Part shown: positions 27,910-37,082 of the stretch, piece after piece
Layout of the letters: each line of letters begins with the position of its first letter
Numbering within the stretch: position 1 is the first letter of the stretch
Assembly (NCBI RefSeq): GCF_900142845.1
Contig: NZ_FSRU01000002.1
Span: 2,976,001 to 3,040,000 of the forward strand
Length of the DNA: 64,000 nt
Reading direction: 5' to 3'
Origin: Paraburkholderia phenazinium
GTDB taxonomy: Bacteria > Pseudomonadota > Gammaproteobacteria > Burkholderiales > Burkholderiaceae
Position numbers and translations under genes: made by a program
The notes under the pieces: generated by a model
The model's database searches: none
What the model saw: only the letters and a program-made list of their open reading frames with translations
Told to the model about the DNA's origin: nothing

Positions 27910-29165
27910 CGGCGGGTATGACAGTCATGCCAAGTGCTCCCGATGACGAACTGCCTCCCACACTCGCGCACAATGTCGTCCATTTCGTGCGCGTGCTGCG
28001 CGGCGCGGGCTTGCCGATGTCGCCGTCGCACGCGGTGGATGCACTCGATGCGTTGCGCTGGATCGACCTCGGCCGCCGCGATGACGTATGCGCCGCACTG
28101 GCCGCGCTGCTGATCTCCGCCCCCGACGAACGCGAGATCTTCAACACGGCCTTCAACCTGTTCTGGCGCGATCCCGACTGGGAAAGCAAGCTGCGCGCGC
28201 TGCTGCTGCCGAAGGTGCGCAACGGTCTGCCGCCGCCCAGGCGCAACAACCGTCTCGCCGACGCGCTTGCCGCGCGTCCGGCCGGCTCACGCAACGCCCA
28301 GACCGCACCCGAAACCGAGCAACACGAACTGCGCGCGCACGTCACGTTCAGCGCCGAAGAGCGTCTGCGTCACCGCGACTTCGACACCCTCAGCGCCGAC
28401 GAATGGCGCACGCTGCGTCATGTGATCCGCGGTCACCGCCTGCCGCTCGCCACCGAACCGACGCGCCGCCTCAAGGCCGCCTCGCGCGGCACCCATGCGG
28501 ACCTGCGGGCGAGCGCGCGTCACGCGGTACGCTCGGGCGGCGACTGGACCGTGTGGAAGTACCGCGCTGTCATCGAACGCAAGCCGCCGCTCGTGCTGCT
28601 GCTCGATATCTCCGGATCGATGAGCGCCTATTCGCGCGCGGTACTGTATTTCTGTCACGCATTATTGCAATCGCGAGAACGGCTGCAGGTATTCTTGTTC
28701 GGCACGCGCCTCACCCATGCGACGCGCGCGCTGCGCGAGCGCGACCCCGACGTGGCGATCGCCGCGCTGGCCGATCAGGTGGTGGACTGGTCGGGCGGCA
28801 CACGCATCGGCGCGGCGCTCGCCGAGTTCAACCGGCGCTGGGCGCGGCGCGTGCTGTCCGGCAGGGCAACCGTACTGCTCGTCACCGACGGCCTCGACCA
28901 CGAGGCCATTGACATGCTCGACACCGAAATGGCGCGTCTGCGCCGCTTCGCCCATCGCATCATCTGGCTCAACCCGCTGCTGCGGTATAGCGGCTTCTCA
29001 GCGAAGGCGCGCGGCGTGCAGGCGATCCTGCCCTATGTCGACGCGCACCGGCCAGTTCATAATCTCGATAGTCTGGCTGCATTCGGCCGCGATCTGGCGC
29101 AACTGACGCGCGCCCCTCGCGCCGATGCCGCGGCCGGAACACAAGGAGTCACGCGATGGAACTGA
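27906..29165 (+). CDS. VWA domain-containing protein (CoxE-like)
   Basis: Partner of the MoxR ATPase, 419 aa. The C-terminal half is a von Willebrand A domain with the metal-ion site DISGSMSAYS and later LLVTDGLDHE; the N-terminal half is the conserved CoxE helical region (FVRVLRGAGLPMSPSHAVDAL). Start is uncertain: ATG 27906 forms an ATGA overlap with the previous stop, while ATG 27918 has a better-spaced AAGGA. The end overlaps the CoxG-like gene by 10 bases. Confidence 0.9.
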   Translation: MTAGMTVMPSAPDDELPPTLAHNVVHFVRVLRGAGLPMSPSHAVDALDALRWIDLGRRDDVCAALAALLISAPDEREIFNTAFNLFWRDPDWESKLRALLLPKVRNGLPPPRRNNRLADALAARPAGSRNAQTAPETEQHELRAHVTFSAEERLRHRDFDTLSADEWRTLRHVIRGHRLPLATEPTRRLKAASRGTHADLRASARHAVRSGGDWTVWKYRAVIERKPPLVLLLDISGSMSAYSRAVLYFCHALLQSRERLQVFLFGTRLTHATRALRERDPDVAIAALADQVVDWSGGTRIGAALAEFNRRWARRVLSGRATVLLVTDGLDHEAIDMLDTEMARLRRFAHRIIWLNPLLRYSGFSAKARGVQAILPYVDAHRPVHNLDSLAAFGRDLAQLTRAPRADAAAGTQGVTRWN

Positions 29166-29734
29166 CCGAAAGCTACACGCTGCCCGTCTCGCAGCAGCGC
29201 ACGTGGGAGGCGCTGAACGACACCGCGATCCTGCGCGCGTCGATCCCCGGCTGCGAGAGCATCGAAGCGGACGGCGAGAACGCGTTTGCGCTGTCGATGG
29301 CCGCCTCGGTAGGTCCCGTGAAGGCGCGCTTCAAAGGGCGTATGCTGCTGACCGATATCAACGCGCCGCAGACCTACACCATCGTCTTCGAAGGCCAGGG
29401 CGGGGTGGCCGGGTTCGGCTCCGGCAATGCCCGCGTCACGTTGGAACCGGAGGGCCCCGAAGCGACCAGGCTGACGTACACGGCGAGCGCGCAGGTCGGC
29501 GGCAAACTGGCGCAAATCGGCTCGCGGCTCGTCGACGGCGCGGCACGCAAGCTGGCCGGCGAATTTTTCAAGCGCTTCAGCGCTCAGGTGACCGATGAAG
29601 GCGGCGCGGATGCAGCGGCCGACACCGCGGCGCCAGCAGACGACACAGCATCAACCGACGGCGCGGATTCCGAATCCGGCGACGCTCAAGCGAAAAGGAA
29701 GAAATCATGGACAGCGTGGATCTCGAAGTCCTGA
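29156..29734 (+). CDS. CoxG-like SRPBCC protein (CO dehydrogenase subunit G family)
   Basis: SRPBCC-fold protein, 192 aa, with the family opening ELTESYTLPVSQQRTWEALND and GCESIEADGENAF. CoxG helps anchor the CO dehydrogenase to the membrane in Oligotropha. The final 35 residues are a low-complexity Ala/Asp/Thr tail ending in a short basic-hydrophobic piece (KRKKSWTAWISKS) that could touch the membrane. It overlaps the next gene by 28 bases. Confidence 0.88.
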   Translation: MELTESYTLPVSQQRTWEALNDTAILRASIPGCESIEADGENAFALSMAASVGPVKARFKGRMLLTDINAPQTYTIVFEGQGGVAGFGSGNARVTLEPEGPEATRLTYTASAQVGGKLAQIGSRLVDGAARKLAGEFFKRFSAQVTDEGGADAAADTAAPADDTASTDGADSESGDAQAKRKKSWTAWISKS

Positions 29735-30729
29735 AGTCCAGTGCACGCTGGCTCGAACTGGGACATCGCGCGCTACTCGTCACCGTGGTCAAGACGTGGG
29801 GCTCGTCGCCACGTCCGGAAGGCGCAATGCTGGCGGTGCGCGACGATGGTCTCGTGGTGGGATCGGTGTCGGGCGGCTGCATCGAAGACGACCTGATCGA
29901 CCGGGTGCGGCAACGCGGCATCGAGCAAACCTTGCCGGAGGCGGTCAAGTACGGCATCACGGCGGAAGAAGCGCATCGTTTCGGGCTGCCCTGCGGCGGC
30001 ACCATCCAGTTGGTGCTCGAGCCGTTGAACGAGGCAAGCGGCATCGCCGAACTGTGTGAAGCGGTCGAAGACGGCAAGCTGATTGCACGCCGGGTCGAGA
30101 TGGCGACGGGCGGGGTGCAACTGGGCGCCGCGCAGGCGACGGACGGCGTCGACTTCGACGGCGAGCGCCTGCTGACGATCCACGGACCGCGCTACCGGAT
30201 GCTGGTGATCGGCGCGGGGCAATTGTCGCGCTATCTCTGCCATATCGCGGTGGGGCTCGACTACCAGGTGACCGTCTGCGATCCGCGCGAAGAGTACACC
30301 GACGAATGGGATATCCCCGGCACAAGGATCGTACGCACGATGCCCGACGATACGGTGCTCGACATGAAGCTCGACGAGCGCTGCGCGGTGATCGCGCTGA
30401 CGCACGACCCGAAGCTCGACGATCTTGCCTTGATGGAAGCACTGAAGACGCCCGCGTTCTATGTCGGCGCGCTGGGATCGCGGCGCAACAATGCCGCCCG
30501 GCGCGAGCGGCTCAAGGAGTTCGACCTGAACGATACCGAACTGGCGAGGCTGCATGGGCCGGTCGGCATTTATATCGGCAGCAGAACGCCGCCGGAGATC
30601 GCCGTGTCGATTCTGGCGGAAGTGACGGCGGCAAAGAACGGCGTATCGCTGCCGACCTTGCTGCAGGTTGAAGGCGCGAAAGCCGCACGGGAAATTGCCG
30701 CGAGCGGCGGCGCGACCTGTAACGTCTAA
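29707..30729 (+). CDS. XdhC/CoxI family molybdenum cofactor maturation protein
   Basis: Accessory protein of 340 aa that in relatives binds and sulfurates the molybdenum cofactor before insertion into the hydroxylase. The N-terminal XdhC domain shows VVKTWGSSPRPEGAML and GSVSGGCIEDDL; the C-terminal Rossmann domain shows MLVIGAGQLSRYL, YVGALGSRRNN and the terminal GPVGIYIGSRTPPEIAVSI. Last gene of the operon; no clear hairpin follows it. Confidence 0.92.
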   Translation: MDSVDLEVLKSSARWLELGHRALLVTVVKTWGSSPRPEGAMLAVRDDGLVVGSVSGGCIEDDLIDRVRQRGIEQTLPEAVKYGITAEEAHRFGLPCGGTIQLVLEPLNEASGIAELCEAVEDGKLIARRVEMATGGVQLGAAQATDGVDFDGERLLTIHGPRYRMLVIGAGQLSRYLCHIAVGLDYQVTVCDPREEYTDEWDIPGTRIVRTMPDDTVLDMKLDERCAVIALTHDPKLDDLALMEALKTPAFYVGALGSRRNNAARRERLKEFDLNDTELARLHGPVGIYIGSRTPPEIAVSILAEVTAAKNGVSLPTLLQVEGAKAAREIAASGGATCNV

Positions 30730-30909
30730 CGCGTTTCCTCTACACCTTTTCCTCCACAACGTTAGCCATCCGGCTGACTGGTTTCTCTCCCCCAAATCCC
30801 TAGCATGACCTCATGCGCGGCGCCCCGTCGCCGCGCACATGCGTTCGTCGCGCGAGGCGCTGCGAGGTCGCTTGCGATCTCTGCGTATCGCACGCGCAAC
30901 GGCGTCGTT

Positions 30910-30925
30910 ATTCCGTTGACGGAAT
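30910..30925. promoter_or_regulatory. Palindromic operator candidate of the toxin-antitoxin pair
   Basis: ATTCCGT-TG-ACGGAAT is a perfect 16-base palindrome ending 24 bases before the toxin start. A nearby third half-site (ATTCC, 30926-30930) follows. The position fits autorepression by the HTH antitoxin. Confidence 0.65.
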
Positions 30926-30949
30926 ATTCCATGGAGGGTATATTTATCT

Positions 30950-31327
30950 ATGAGTTGGGAAATCGAGTACACCGATCTCTTCGGTGCATGGTGGGAAGAT
31001 TTGACGGAAGCAGAGCAGGTGTCGGTCAAGGCATCGGTTGATTTGCTTGAGCAGGTTGGCCCGGAATTGCCGCACCCGTATTGCAGCCAGGTCAAGGGCT
31101 CGAAGTACGGTCGTATGCGCGAATTGAGAGTCCAGCATGCGGGCAAACCTTATCGCGTGCTTTATGCATTTGACCCATTCCGCACGGGCATTCTGCTGCT
31201 CGGCGGCAACAAGACCGGTAACGATCGCTGGTATGCAGTCAATGTGCCACGTGCCGATGCGTTATTTGGCGAGCATCTGGCACAACTGGAACAGAAAGGA
31301 GGCCGTAATGGCAAAGAAGTTCTCTGA
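30950..31327 (+). CDS. Type II toxin, RelE/HigB superfamily (phage Gp49-like)
   Basis: Probable mRNA-cleaving toxin of 125 aa. The sequence PHPYCSQVKGSKYGRMRELRVQHAGKPYRVLYAFDP followed by GILLLGGNKTGNDRWY is the HigB/Gp49 pattern, with basic and aromatic residues expected for the ribosome-dependent RNase. The toxin comes first and overlaps the HTH antitoxin gene by 20 bases, the inverted order usual for HigBA. A GGAGGGTATATTTATCT leader gives the ribosome site. Confidence 0.88.
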   Translation: MSWEIEYTDLFGAWWEDLTEAEQVSVKASVDLLEQVGPELPHPYCSQVKGSKYGRMRELRVQHAGKPYRVLYAFDPFRTGILLLGGNKTGNDRWYAVNVPRADALFGEHLAQLEQKGGRNGKEVL

Positions 31328-31640
31328 ACTCGCAGCAAAGATGTCACCCGAGTTGCGTGCCGAGGCAGCGCAACGGACCAACGCAATGCTCGCCGAAATG
31401 GCGCTCGCGGAATTACGCCGTGCTCTTGGCTTCTCGCAGGAGGAGCTGGCCGGCTTGCTGGATGTGAAGCAACCCAGTATCGCCAAGCTCGAGCAGCGAA
31501 CGGACATGTACATCTCCACGTTGCGTGACCATATTCATGCACTGGGCGGCGAGCTGGTCATGATCGCGCGCTTCCCGGATCGCGACGTCAAACTGAGTTC
31601 GCTAGGGGAGAGGCCTGCGGCCCGGGGCGCGGCCGCCTGA
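31308..31640 (+). CDS. XRE-family antitoxin (HigA-like)
   Basis: DNA-binding antitoxin of 110 aa. The helix-turn-helix reads LRRALGFSQEELAGLLDVKQPSIAKLEQRTDMYISTLR, preceded by an Ala-rich helix that probably covers the toxin. ATG 31308 follows the strong AAGGAGG site; the longer frame from 31137 lies inside the toxin gene. Expected to bind its toxin and the palindrome upstream of the pair. Confidence 0.88.
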   Translation: MAKKFSELAAKMSPELRAEAAQRTNAMLAEMALAELRRALGFSQEELAGLLDVKQPSIAKLEQRTDMYISTLRDHIHALGGELVMIARFPDRDVKLSSLGERPAARGAAA

Positions 31641-31767
31641 CTCGTCGGCACAGTGTAGAGGCGAAAACCGGGCTTATGCGCGCCGCCCGCTTGACAAGCG
31701 GCTTCTGTGAACCGACTCTGAGCGACGCAGCCCCGTCAACGTATCCGTTCGGACACCTGAACCCGCC

Positions 31768-33711
31768 ATGCGCCTCGCCCCTTTCGCCTATATCGCGACT
31801 GCCAGCTGGCTCTTGAGCGCCTGCGCCGCCAGCGCGAGCGTTGCGGTCGCGGTCGGCCCGGACGATCCCTACACCAACGAGGGCGAAACCCAGACCTACA
31901 CCGTCAACGCGGACGGCTCGTACAGCAAGCTCGACAGCATGACGCTGCACGTGAACAACGAGGCGGGCGTGGCGCGCGTGGCCCAGCAATACATCTGGTT
32001 CAACCGCAACATGGCGGATGTGCAGATCATCGAGGCTTATACGACCGGTGCGGACGGAGTGCGCCATGACGTCCAGCCCGACGAGATCCGCGACGTGCAG
32101 GAAGCTCGCTCGTTCGACGCCCCAATGTTCCAGGACATCCAGGAAAAGGTGATCGTGTTCCCTGCGGTCGAACCAGGCTCGCGCGTTCACCTGACTTACC
32201 GCAAGACGCAAAAGGTGCCGATCGTAGCGGGTGAATTCAGCGATTTCACGCCGCCCGATCTCGCACCCACTCACAACTTCCGCCTGATCTACGACCTCCC
32301 CGCCGACAAGCCGCTTTACGCCGACGCCCGCGGCTTCACGGTCGAGCCGCCGGTCACGCACGACGGCCGCACACGTTACGAATTCCGCTATGACCGGGCG
32401 CATTTCAGCCGCCTCGAGCATGGTTCGGTGGCGTATGTGTCCTACGGCGACCGCTTGATGGTGTCCACCTTCGCGGACTACGCGGCATTCGCCGCGACGT
32501 ATCGCGCGTCGGCGGCCGACCCGAGCGCGCATGACGCCGCGCTGGTCCAGCTCGCGCAATCGGTCGCTGCGCACCAGAGCTCGCCACGGGCGAAAGCCAA
32601 GGCGCTCTACGACTGGGTCCGCCGCAATGTGCGCTACGTCGCCATCAACGTGGGGCGCGGCGCGGTGGTGCCGCATCCGGCGAGCGCCATCCTCGCGGAC
32701 CGCTATGGCGACTGCAAGGACCACGTCGCGCTATACGGCGCGTTGCTCGACGCGGTGGGCATCCGCAACGAGCCGGCGCTGATCAGCAGCGGCACGATCT
32801 ACACGCTGCCGAGCGTGCCCGGCTACGGCGTGATCAATCACGTGATCACCTGGCTGCCCGACTTGCAGATGTACGCCGACTCCACAGCATCGAATGTGGA
32901 ATTCGGCTTTCTGCCGTCCACCGACATGGACCGGCCCGCGTTACTCGTCGACCAGGGCAAGCTGGCGCAAACGCCGGCGACTGCCACCATGGCGCATCGT
33001 TCCGAGTTGTCGATCACGGTCGCGCCCGATGGCTCGGCGAGTTTCGTCTATCAGGTGCAGGCGTCCGGCTGGCCGGCGGAACAGGGACGCGCAATGCTGC
33101 GCATGCAGACACCGGCGCAGCGTGAGGAATCGATTCAGGCCGAACTGCGCAGTGCCAACCTGAACGGCACGGCCACGCTATCCACAAGCGACCTCGCCGC
33201 CACCGACGGCCCCTTGACGATCACAATGAAAGGCACGTTGGAGAGCCTCGTGGTGCCGGGCACCGCGGCCTCCATTCCCGCACTGACGAGCTTTGCGGGC
33301 GGCTTCAGTGCGGATGCGCAGTACTGGTTAGGCGAACGTCAGCGCACCCAGCCGTTCGTCTGCCGCAACCTCGAGTTGCACGAACACGCGCGCATTTCGC
33401 TGCCACCCAACTTCAGCGTGCTCGACATGCCGGAGGCGACGCAAGCGCAGGATCGCTTCATCGATTTCCACTCGCAGTACCGCTTCGATCCGCTTACCAA
33501 CATCGTGACGATGACGCGCGACGGCGTCACGCATTTCGACAGCGAAGTCTGCACTCCCGACGAGTTCGCGCAGATGCGTCCCACCATCGAGCGGGTCGGG
33601 CGCGACGTGCGGGCCGAGGTGATCGTTAAGTCGACGCTGGTCGAGTCGTCGCACGTGGCGGCGTTCTCACCCTCTACGCCGTCCTCGTCGCTCTCGCCGT
33701 TCGCGCCATGA
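31768..33711 (+). CDS. DUF3857 and transglutaminase-like domain protein, exported
   Basis: Envelope protein of 647 aa. A signal region (MRLAPFAYIATASWLLSACAAS) includes a possible lipobox (LLSACA). DUF3857 covers roughly residues 60-240. A transglutaminase-like core follows with Cys in YGDCKDHVALYGALLDAVGI, His in VINHVITW and Asp in MYADSTAS, so the triad is intact. The C-terminal third is beta-rich with no assigned role. Members of this family are widespread and uncharacterised. Ends in a Ser-rich tail. Confidence 0.85.
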   Translation: MRLAPFAYIATASWLLSACAASASVAVAVGPDDPYTNEGETQTYTVNADGSYSKLDSMTLHVNNEAGVARVAQQYIWFNRNMADVQIIEAYTTGADGVRHDVQPDEIRDVQEARSFDAPMFQDIQEKVIVFPAVEPGSRVHLTYRKTQKVPIVAGEFSDFTPPDLAPTHNFRLIYDLPADKPLYADARGFTVEPPVTHDGRTRYEFRYDRAHFSRLEHGSVAYVSYGDRLMVSTFADYAAFAATYRASAADPSAHDAALVQLAQSVAAHQSSPRAKAKALYDWVRRNVRYVAINVGRGAVVPHPASAILADRYGDCKDHVALYGALLDAVGIRNEPALISSGTIYTLPSVPGYGVINHVITWLPDLQMYADSTASNVEFGFLPSTDMDRPALLVDQGKLAQTPATATMAHRSELSITVAPDGSASFVYQVQASGWPAEQGRAMLRMQTPAQREESIQAELRSANLNGTATLSTSDLAATDGPLTITMKGTLESLVVPGTAASIPALTSFAGGFSADAQYWLGERQRTQPFVCRNLELHEHARISLPPNFSVLDMPEATQAQDRFIDFHSQYRFDPLTNIVTMTRDGVTHFDSEVCTPDEFAQMRPTIERVGRDVRAEVIVKSTLVESSHVAAFSPSTPSSSLSPFAP

Positions 33712-33751
33712 TAAGGCCGCCCTACGGCCGCAATACCGCCTCAACCGAAGG

Positions 33752-34780
33752 CTAAACCGGCCAGAGCGGCCCTTCCTGCATGGCGCCGAGTTGCTCGCGC
33801 ATTTCGAGAATGCGGTCTTCCCAGTAGCGCTGCGTGTTGAACCACGGAAACGCCGCAGGAAAAGCCGGATCGTTCCAGCGGCGCGCAAGCCATGCCTGGT
33901 AATGAATCAGACGCAACGTGCGCAAGGCTTCGATCAGATGCAGTTCGCGCGGCTCGAACTCGCAGAAGTCTTCGTAGCCCGCGAGCAGATCGGTGAGCGC
34001 GCGCGACGCTTCGGCCCGCTCGCCCGGCAACAGCAACCACAGATCCTGCACCGCCGGCCCCATGCGGCTATCGTCGAAGTCGACGAAATGCGGGCCGGCA
34101 TCGGTCCATAGCACGTTGCTCGGATGGCAGTCGCCATGCATGCGCAAAGGGCGAATGTCGCCGGCCCGCTCGAACGCCTGTTCGACGCCTTGCAGCGCGA
34201 GATTCACCACGGTTTCCCATGCGGTGCGTACGTTGTCGGGCACGAAGTGCTGCGACAGCAGGAAGTCGCGCGGCTCATAGCCGAAGGTCTGGATGTCGAG
34301 CGTGGGACGCGCCGTGTAGTCCTCGGTCTGGCCCACGGCGTGGATGCGGCCGATAAAACGGCCGAGCCATTCGAGCGTGTCGGGCCGGTCCAGGTCGGGC
34401 GCGCGACCGCCGCGCCGCTCGAAGATCGAGAAGCGGAAGCCATCGAATGCATGCAGTGTGCGGCCTTCGAAGACGCGCGCGGGCACCGCCGGAATCTCGC
34501 GCGCGGCGAGCTCGGCGACAAACGCGTGCTCTTCGAGAATCGCCTCGTCCGTCCAGCGCTCGGGCCGGTAGAACTTCGCGACGACGGGCGGGCCGTCCTC
34601 GACGCCGATCTGATAGACGCGGTTTTCGTAGCTGTTGAGCGGCAGCATGCGTCCATCGGTGCGAACGCCGACCGTGCTCAACACGCTGTCGATTGCGTCG
34701 AGCACACATTCCGGCGTCAGCCGGGTAAAAGGCACAGCGCCGGAGACGCTGTCCTGCGAATCGTGAGTGTCTGGGTTCAT
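33752..34780 (-). CDS. srkA: Serine/threonine protein kinase, SrkA/RdoA type
   Basis: Aminoglycoside-phosphotransferase-fold kinase, 342 aa. The Brenner-type catalytic loop MHGDCHPSNVLW and metal-binding FVDFDDSRMGPAVQDLW are intact, and the N-terminal SYENRVYQIGVEDGPPVVAKFYRPERW matches E. coli SrkA (YihE), which protects cells from programmed death under stress. ATG 34780 (MNPDTH) is the likely start; the open frame extends 20 codons further. Convergent with the transglutaminase-like gene. Confidence 0.9.
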   Translation of the reverse strand: MNPDTHDSQDSVSGAVPFTRLTPECVLDAIDSVLSTVGVRTDGRMLPLNSYENRVYQIGVEDGPPVVAKFYRPERWTDEAILEEHAFVAELAAREIPAVPARVFEGRTLHAFDGFRFSIFERRGGRAPDLDRPDTLEWLGRFIGRIHAVGQTEDYTARPTLDIQTFGYEPRDFLLSQHFVPDNVRTAWETVVNLALQGVEQAFERAGDIRPLRMHGDCHPSNVLWTDAGPHFVDFDDSRMGPAVQDLWLLLPGERAEASRALTDLLAGYEDFCEFEPRELHLIEALRTLRLIHYQAWLARRWNDPAFPAAFPWFNTQRYWEDRILEMREQLGAMQEGPLWPV

Positions 34781-34849
34781 GCCCGCATTGTGCGCCGCGA
34801 CGCCGTCAAAGACGAGCGCTGCAGCGACACGCGCGGACACGCGCCGCGT

Positions 34850-35062
34850 TCAGTGCATCTGCGCACTGGCCGGGCGCACGAGCTCGCCCGTATCGATCAG
34901 GTCTTCGAGGAAGAAGGGTTCTGTATTCAACTGGAGCGATGTGCCGGGTTCGCCGGCATACCACGCCACCATCGCCATATCGCCAAGAATGCGCATGACA
35001 ATCCCGCGCGCGCCCTGCGGCACGGCGATATGCACGGATCGGACAATAGAACCGACTTGCAT
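34850..35062 (-). CDS. Hypothetical small protein
   Basis: A 70-aa protein with no recognised domain (begins MQVGSIVRSVHIAVPQGARG, contains MVAWYAGEPGTSLQLNTEPFF). ATG 35062 has GGGGAAATATC upstream; an in-frame ATG at 35083 adds seven residues. The pattern of short beta strands suggests a small folded domain, but function is unknown. It precedes srkA on the same strand by 69 bases and may be cotranscribed. Confidence 0.6.
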   Translation of the reverse strand: MQVGSIVRSVHIAVPQGARGIVMRILGDMAMVAWYAGEPGTSLQLNTEPFFLEDLIDTGELVRPASAQMH

Positions 35063-35664
35063 GATATTTCCCCGTTCTCCCATTGCCGGCTATATGACGA
35101 TCGTGCCGGTCGAGGTGATGATAAAAGCGCCGCTTCGCCGAACACGTTGCGCACGCACCTGATTGTCTCCGCGTCGCACGCGGTGGTGGACCGGCAAAAA
35201 AACCAAGCCGATGGCCCTACTCTACCGCATGCTGATGACCCATCATAAACCCTGCGGCACTGATATCTCAAAAACGTGCGTGCTGGGCGGCGGCATCGTC
35301 GTCATGTTGAACAACCTCGGACCGACGATGCTGAAGACAATCGTGGTCATCGCAGACGGTGTCGCTTCTGTCGCGTTTGGTTTTTTCCTGGGCCGTGCAC
35401 GAGCGGGCGAGGCACCGGGTGCCCCATCATCCAGAAAGGACAATGTAAGCGGCCGCTACACTGCCTGGCGCGTCAACGACGCCTGGTGAAAACCCGCGCA
35501 GCCCCGCCAGGCAAGACTTCCACGCACTGCGAAGCCTCGCTGCAGCGCCGCAAACAGGTCCCCCATCGCCCAAGGGGTGGCCTATACTCACATCAAGCGT
35601 GGCAGCCGCATCAAGCCTAAAAATACAGGGCTGAACCCGCGAGCAACACCATAAGGAGACGAGC
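35063..35664. other. Intergenic region without a convincing gene
   Basis: About 600 bases. A plus-strand frame at 35163-35489 includes one hydrophobic stretch but no good start signal and is not called. The last 20 bases hold the ribosome site of the small membrane protein. Confidence 0.4.
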
Positions 35665-35850
35665 ATGACGACCTACTTCACGATCGCCGATTTCATCCTG
35701 ATCATTCCGATGGCGCTAGCCGGTGCGTTGTTTGTCGGCGCCCTACCGTGCAAGACGGAGTTGAGGCACAACATCTTCCGCCTGATTGGCGCGCTGATGG
35801 GTGTGGGCGTCGCCGTGCTGCTAGTCGAAGGACTACCCGCGCTAGTCTAG
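35665..35850 (+). CDS. Small membrane protein, hypothetical
   Basis: 61-aa protein with two predicted membrane helices (FILIIPMALAGALFVGAL and LIGALMGVGVAVLLVEGL) joined by a short polar loop. A good ribosome site (AAGGAGACGAGC) directly precedes the ATG. No family recognised; similar small double-helix proteins are common in Burkholderia. Confidence 0.65.
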   Translation: MTTYFTIADFILIIPMALAGALFVGALPCKTELRHNIFRLIGALMGVGVAVLLVEGLPALV

Positions 35851-35876
35851 CCGCGCGGCCGCGGCCGGGGCGCCAG

Positions 35877-36917
35877 TCAATGCGCCGTCGCCGCGTCCAG
35901 CGCTCCGGGTCCCCTGAACTGGCGTAACGCGCTGCGGAAATAGGCGGGGTCGATCGCGTCCGTTTGTGCGTCCGCTTTTGCGTCCGTTCCTGCGTTTTTT
36001 TCGCCGCGCGTTTCAAGCGCGAGCGCCGGCAACGCCGTCCACGGCAACGTGGGATGCTGATGATGCAAACGATGCAGATGGTGATTCATCAGCACACCTT
36101 GCCATACCCGCGCCACGCGAAAGTTGCGCGAACGTCCGGGTACGTCGAGCGCCACGCCATGGTGCGGCAGGTTGTCCGCGAGCGACAGCCACACGCCGCG
36201 CAAATACATCGACACGGCCAGCACCGGCCACCACGTCCCATACAGATAGAAGGCAAGCGCGAACAACGCAAGGCTCAATAGCCAGTCGCGGCGGATGCGT
36301 GCGCGCCGCGCGGGATCGGCCGCGAAACTCGCGAACAGACGCTGCACGTCGGCACCGGCGGGCCCCTCCGCTCCGATTGCGCGGGACACCAGCGAGCGCG
36401 CCAACTTGGCCGGCGCAAAGGCGAGCAGCGGCAACACCAGTTCGCCCGCATACAGACCGCCCAGCAAACGTCCGTAGTAACCGGGCAGCACCTGCCACAG
36501 CGGCCGGCTTGCGTCGAGCACGTCCGGGCGATCGAACGGTTCGCGGGTAAAGCGATGATGCATCAGGTGTCCGAAGCGTACGGCGTCGAACGGCAGCGCG
36601 AAGGCGATCGCCAGGGTGCGCGCCACACCTTCGTTCAGATGCCGTGCGGCAAACAGTTGTCCGTGAATCGCTTCGTGAATCAAACCCCAGTGCATGGGAG
36701 TCGACACCACCAGCGGCACGATCAGCAGCAACGCCGGCATCCCCCATTCACGTAGCAGGAACGGCAAGCCGAAAAGCTGCAGCGCCGTCGCCAGCGTGAC
36801 CACCGCAAGCAGCGTGAGATTGGCGCGTACGTCGATGGCCGCGCGTCGCGGGGTGCGTCGCGCGTTTGCCGTAGTCGGCGTTGCCGGTCCAGCCTGAGCG
36901 GCCGCACGTGGGTCCAT
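35877..36917 (-). CDS. Fatty acid desaturase family protein
   Basis: Membrane di-iron enzyme of 346 aa. Three histidine boxes are visible: HEAIH (in WGLIHEAIHGQLF), HLMHHR and HHLHRLHHQHP, placed between hydrophobic helices as in desaturases. The substrate may be a fatty acyl chain or a carotenoid/alkane relative; this cannot be resolved. ATG 36917 was chosen for GGAGGGAAA upstream. The C-terminal tail before the last 25 residues is rich in Asp/Ala/Thr. Confidence 0.85.
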   Translation of the reverse strand: MDPRAAAQAGPATPTTANARRTPRRAAIDVRANLTLLAVVTLATALQLFGLPFLLREWGMPALLLIVPLVVSTPMHWGLIHEAIHGQLFAARHLNEGVARTLAIAFALPFDAVRFGHLMHHRFTREPFDRPDVLDASRPLWQVLPGYYGRLLGGLYAGELVLPLLAFAPAKLARSLVSRAIGAEGPAGADVQRLFASFAADPARRARIRRDWLLSLALFALAFYLYGTWWPVLAVSMYLRGVWLSLADNLPHHGVALDVPGRSRNFRVARVWQGVLMNHHLHRLHHQHPTLPWTALPALALETRGEKNAGTDAKADAQTDAIDPAYFRSALRQFRGPGALDAATAH

Positions 36918-37020
36918 TTTCCCTCCGTCGAGACGAGATCGCCGCGACCTTAGCAGCGCTCTGTGACAGCGGGAAGAACGGCCTCGGCGTGGCACAACGG
37001 GTGACGCGAGACCCACGCCC

Positions 37021-37051
37021 AAAAAGGAAAGCCGCCTTACGGCGGCTTTCC
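37021..37051 (-). terminator. Rho-independent terminator of the aldo/keto reductase gene
   Basis: GGAAAGCCGCC and GGCGGCTTTCC form an 11-pair stem with a 4-base loop. On the minus strand five T follow. It lies just past the reductase stop. Confidence 0.88.
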
Positions 37052-37082
37052 TGACATCGCTCCGACGGGTACGCCGTCAGCT

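Noticed and set aside
35163..35489. 108-codon frame with one hydrophobic stretch
   Set aside because: No usable ribosome site or family signal; the hydrophobic part could arise by chance in GC-rich DNA.
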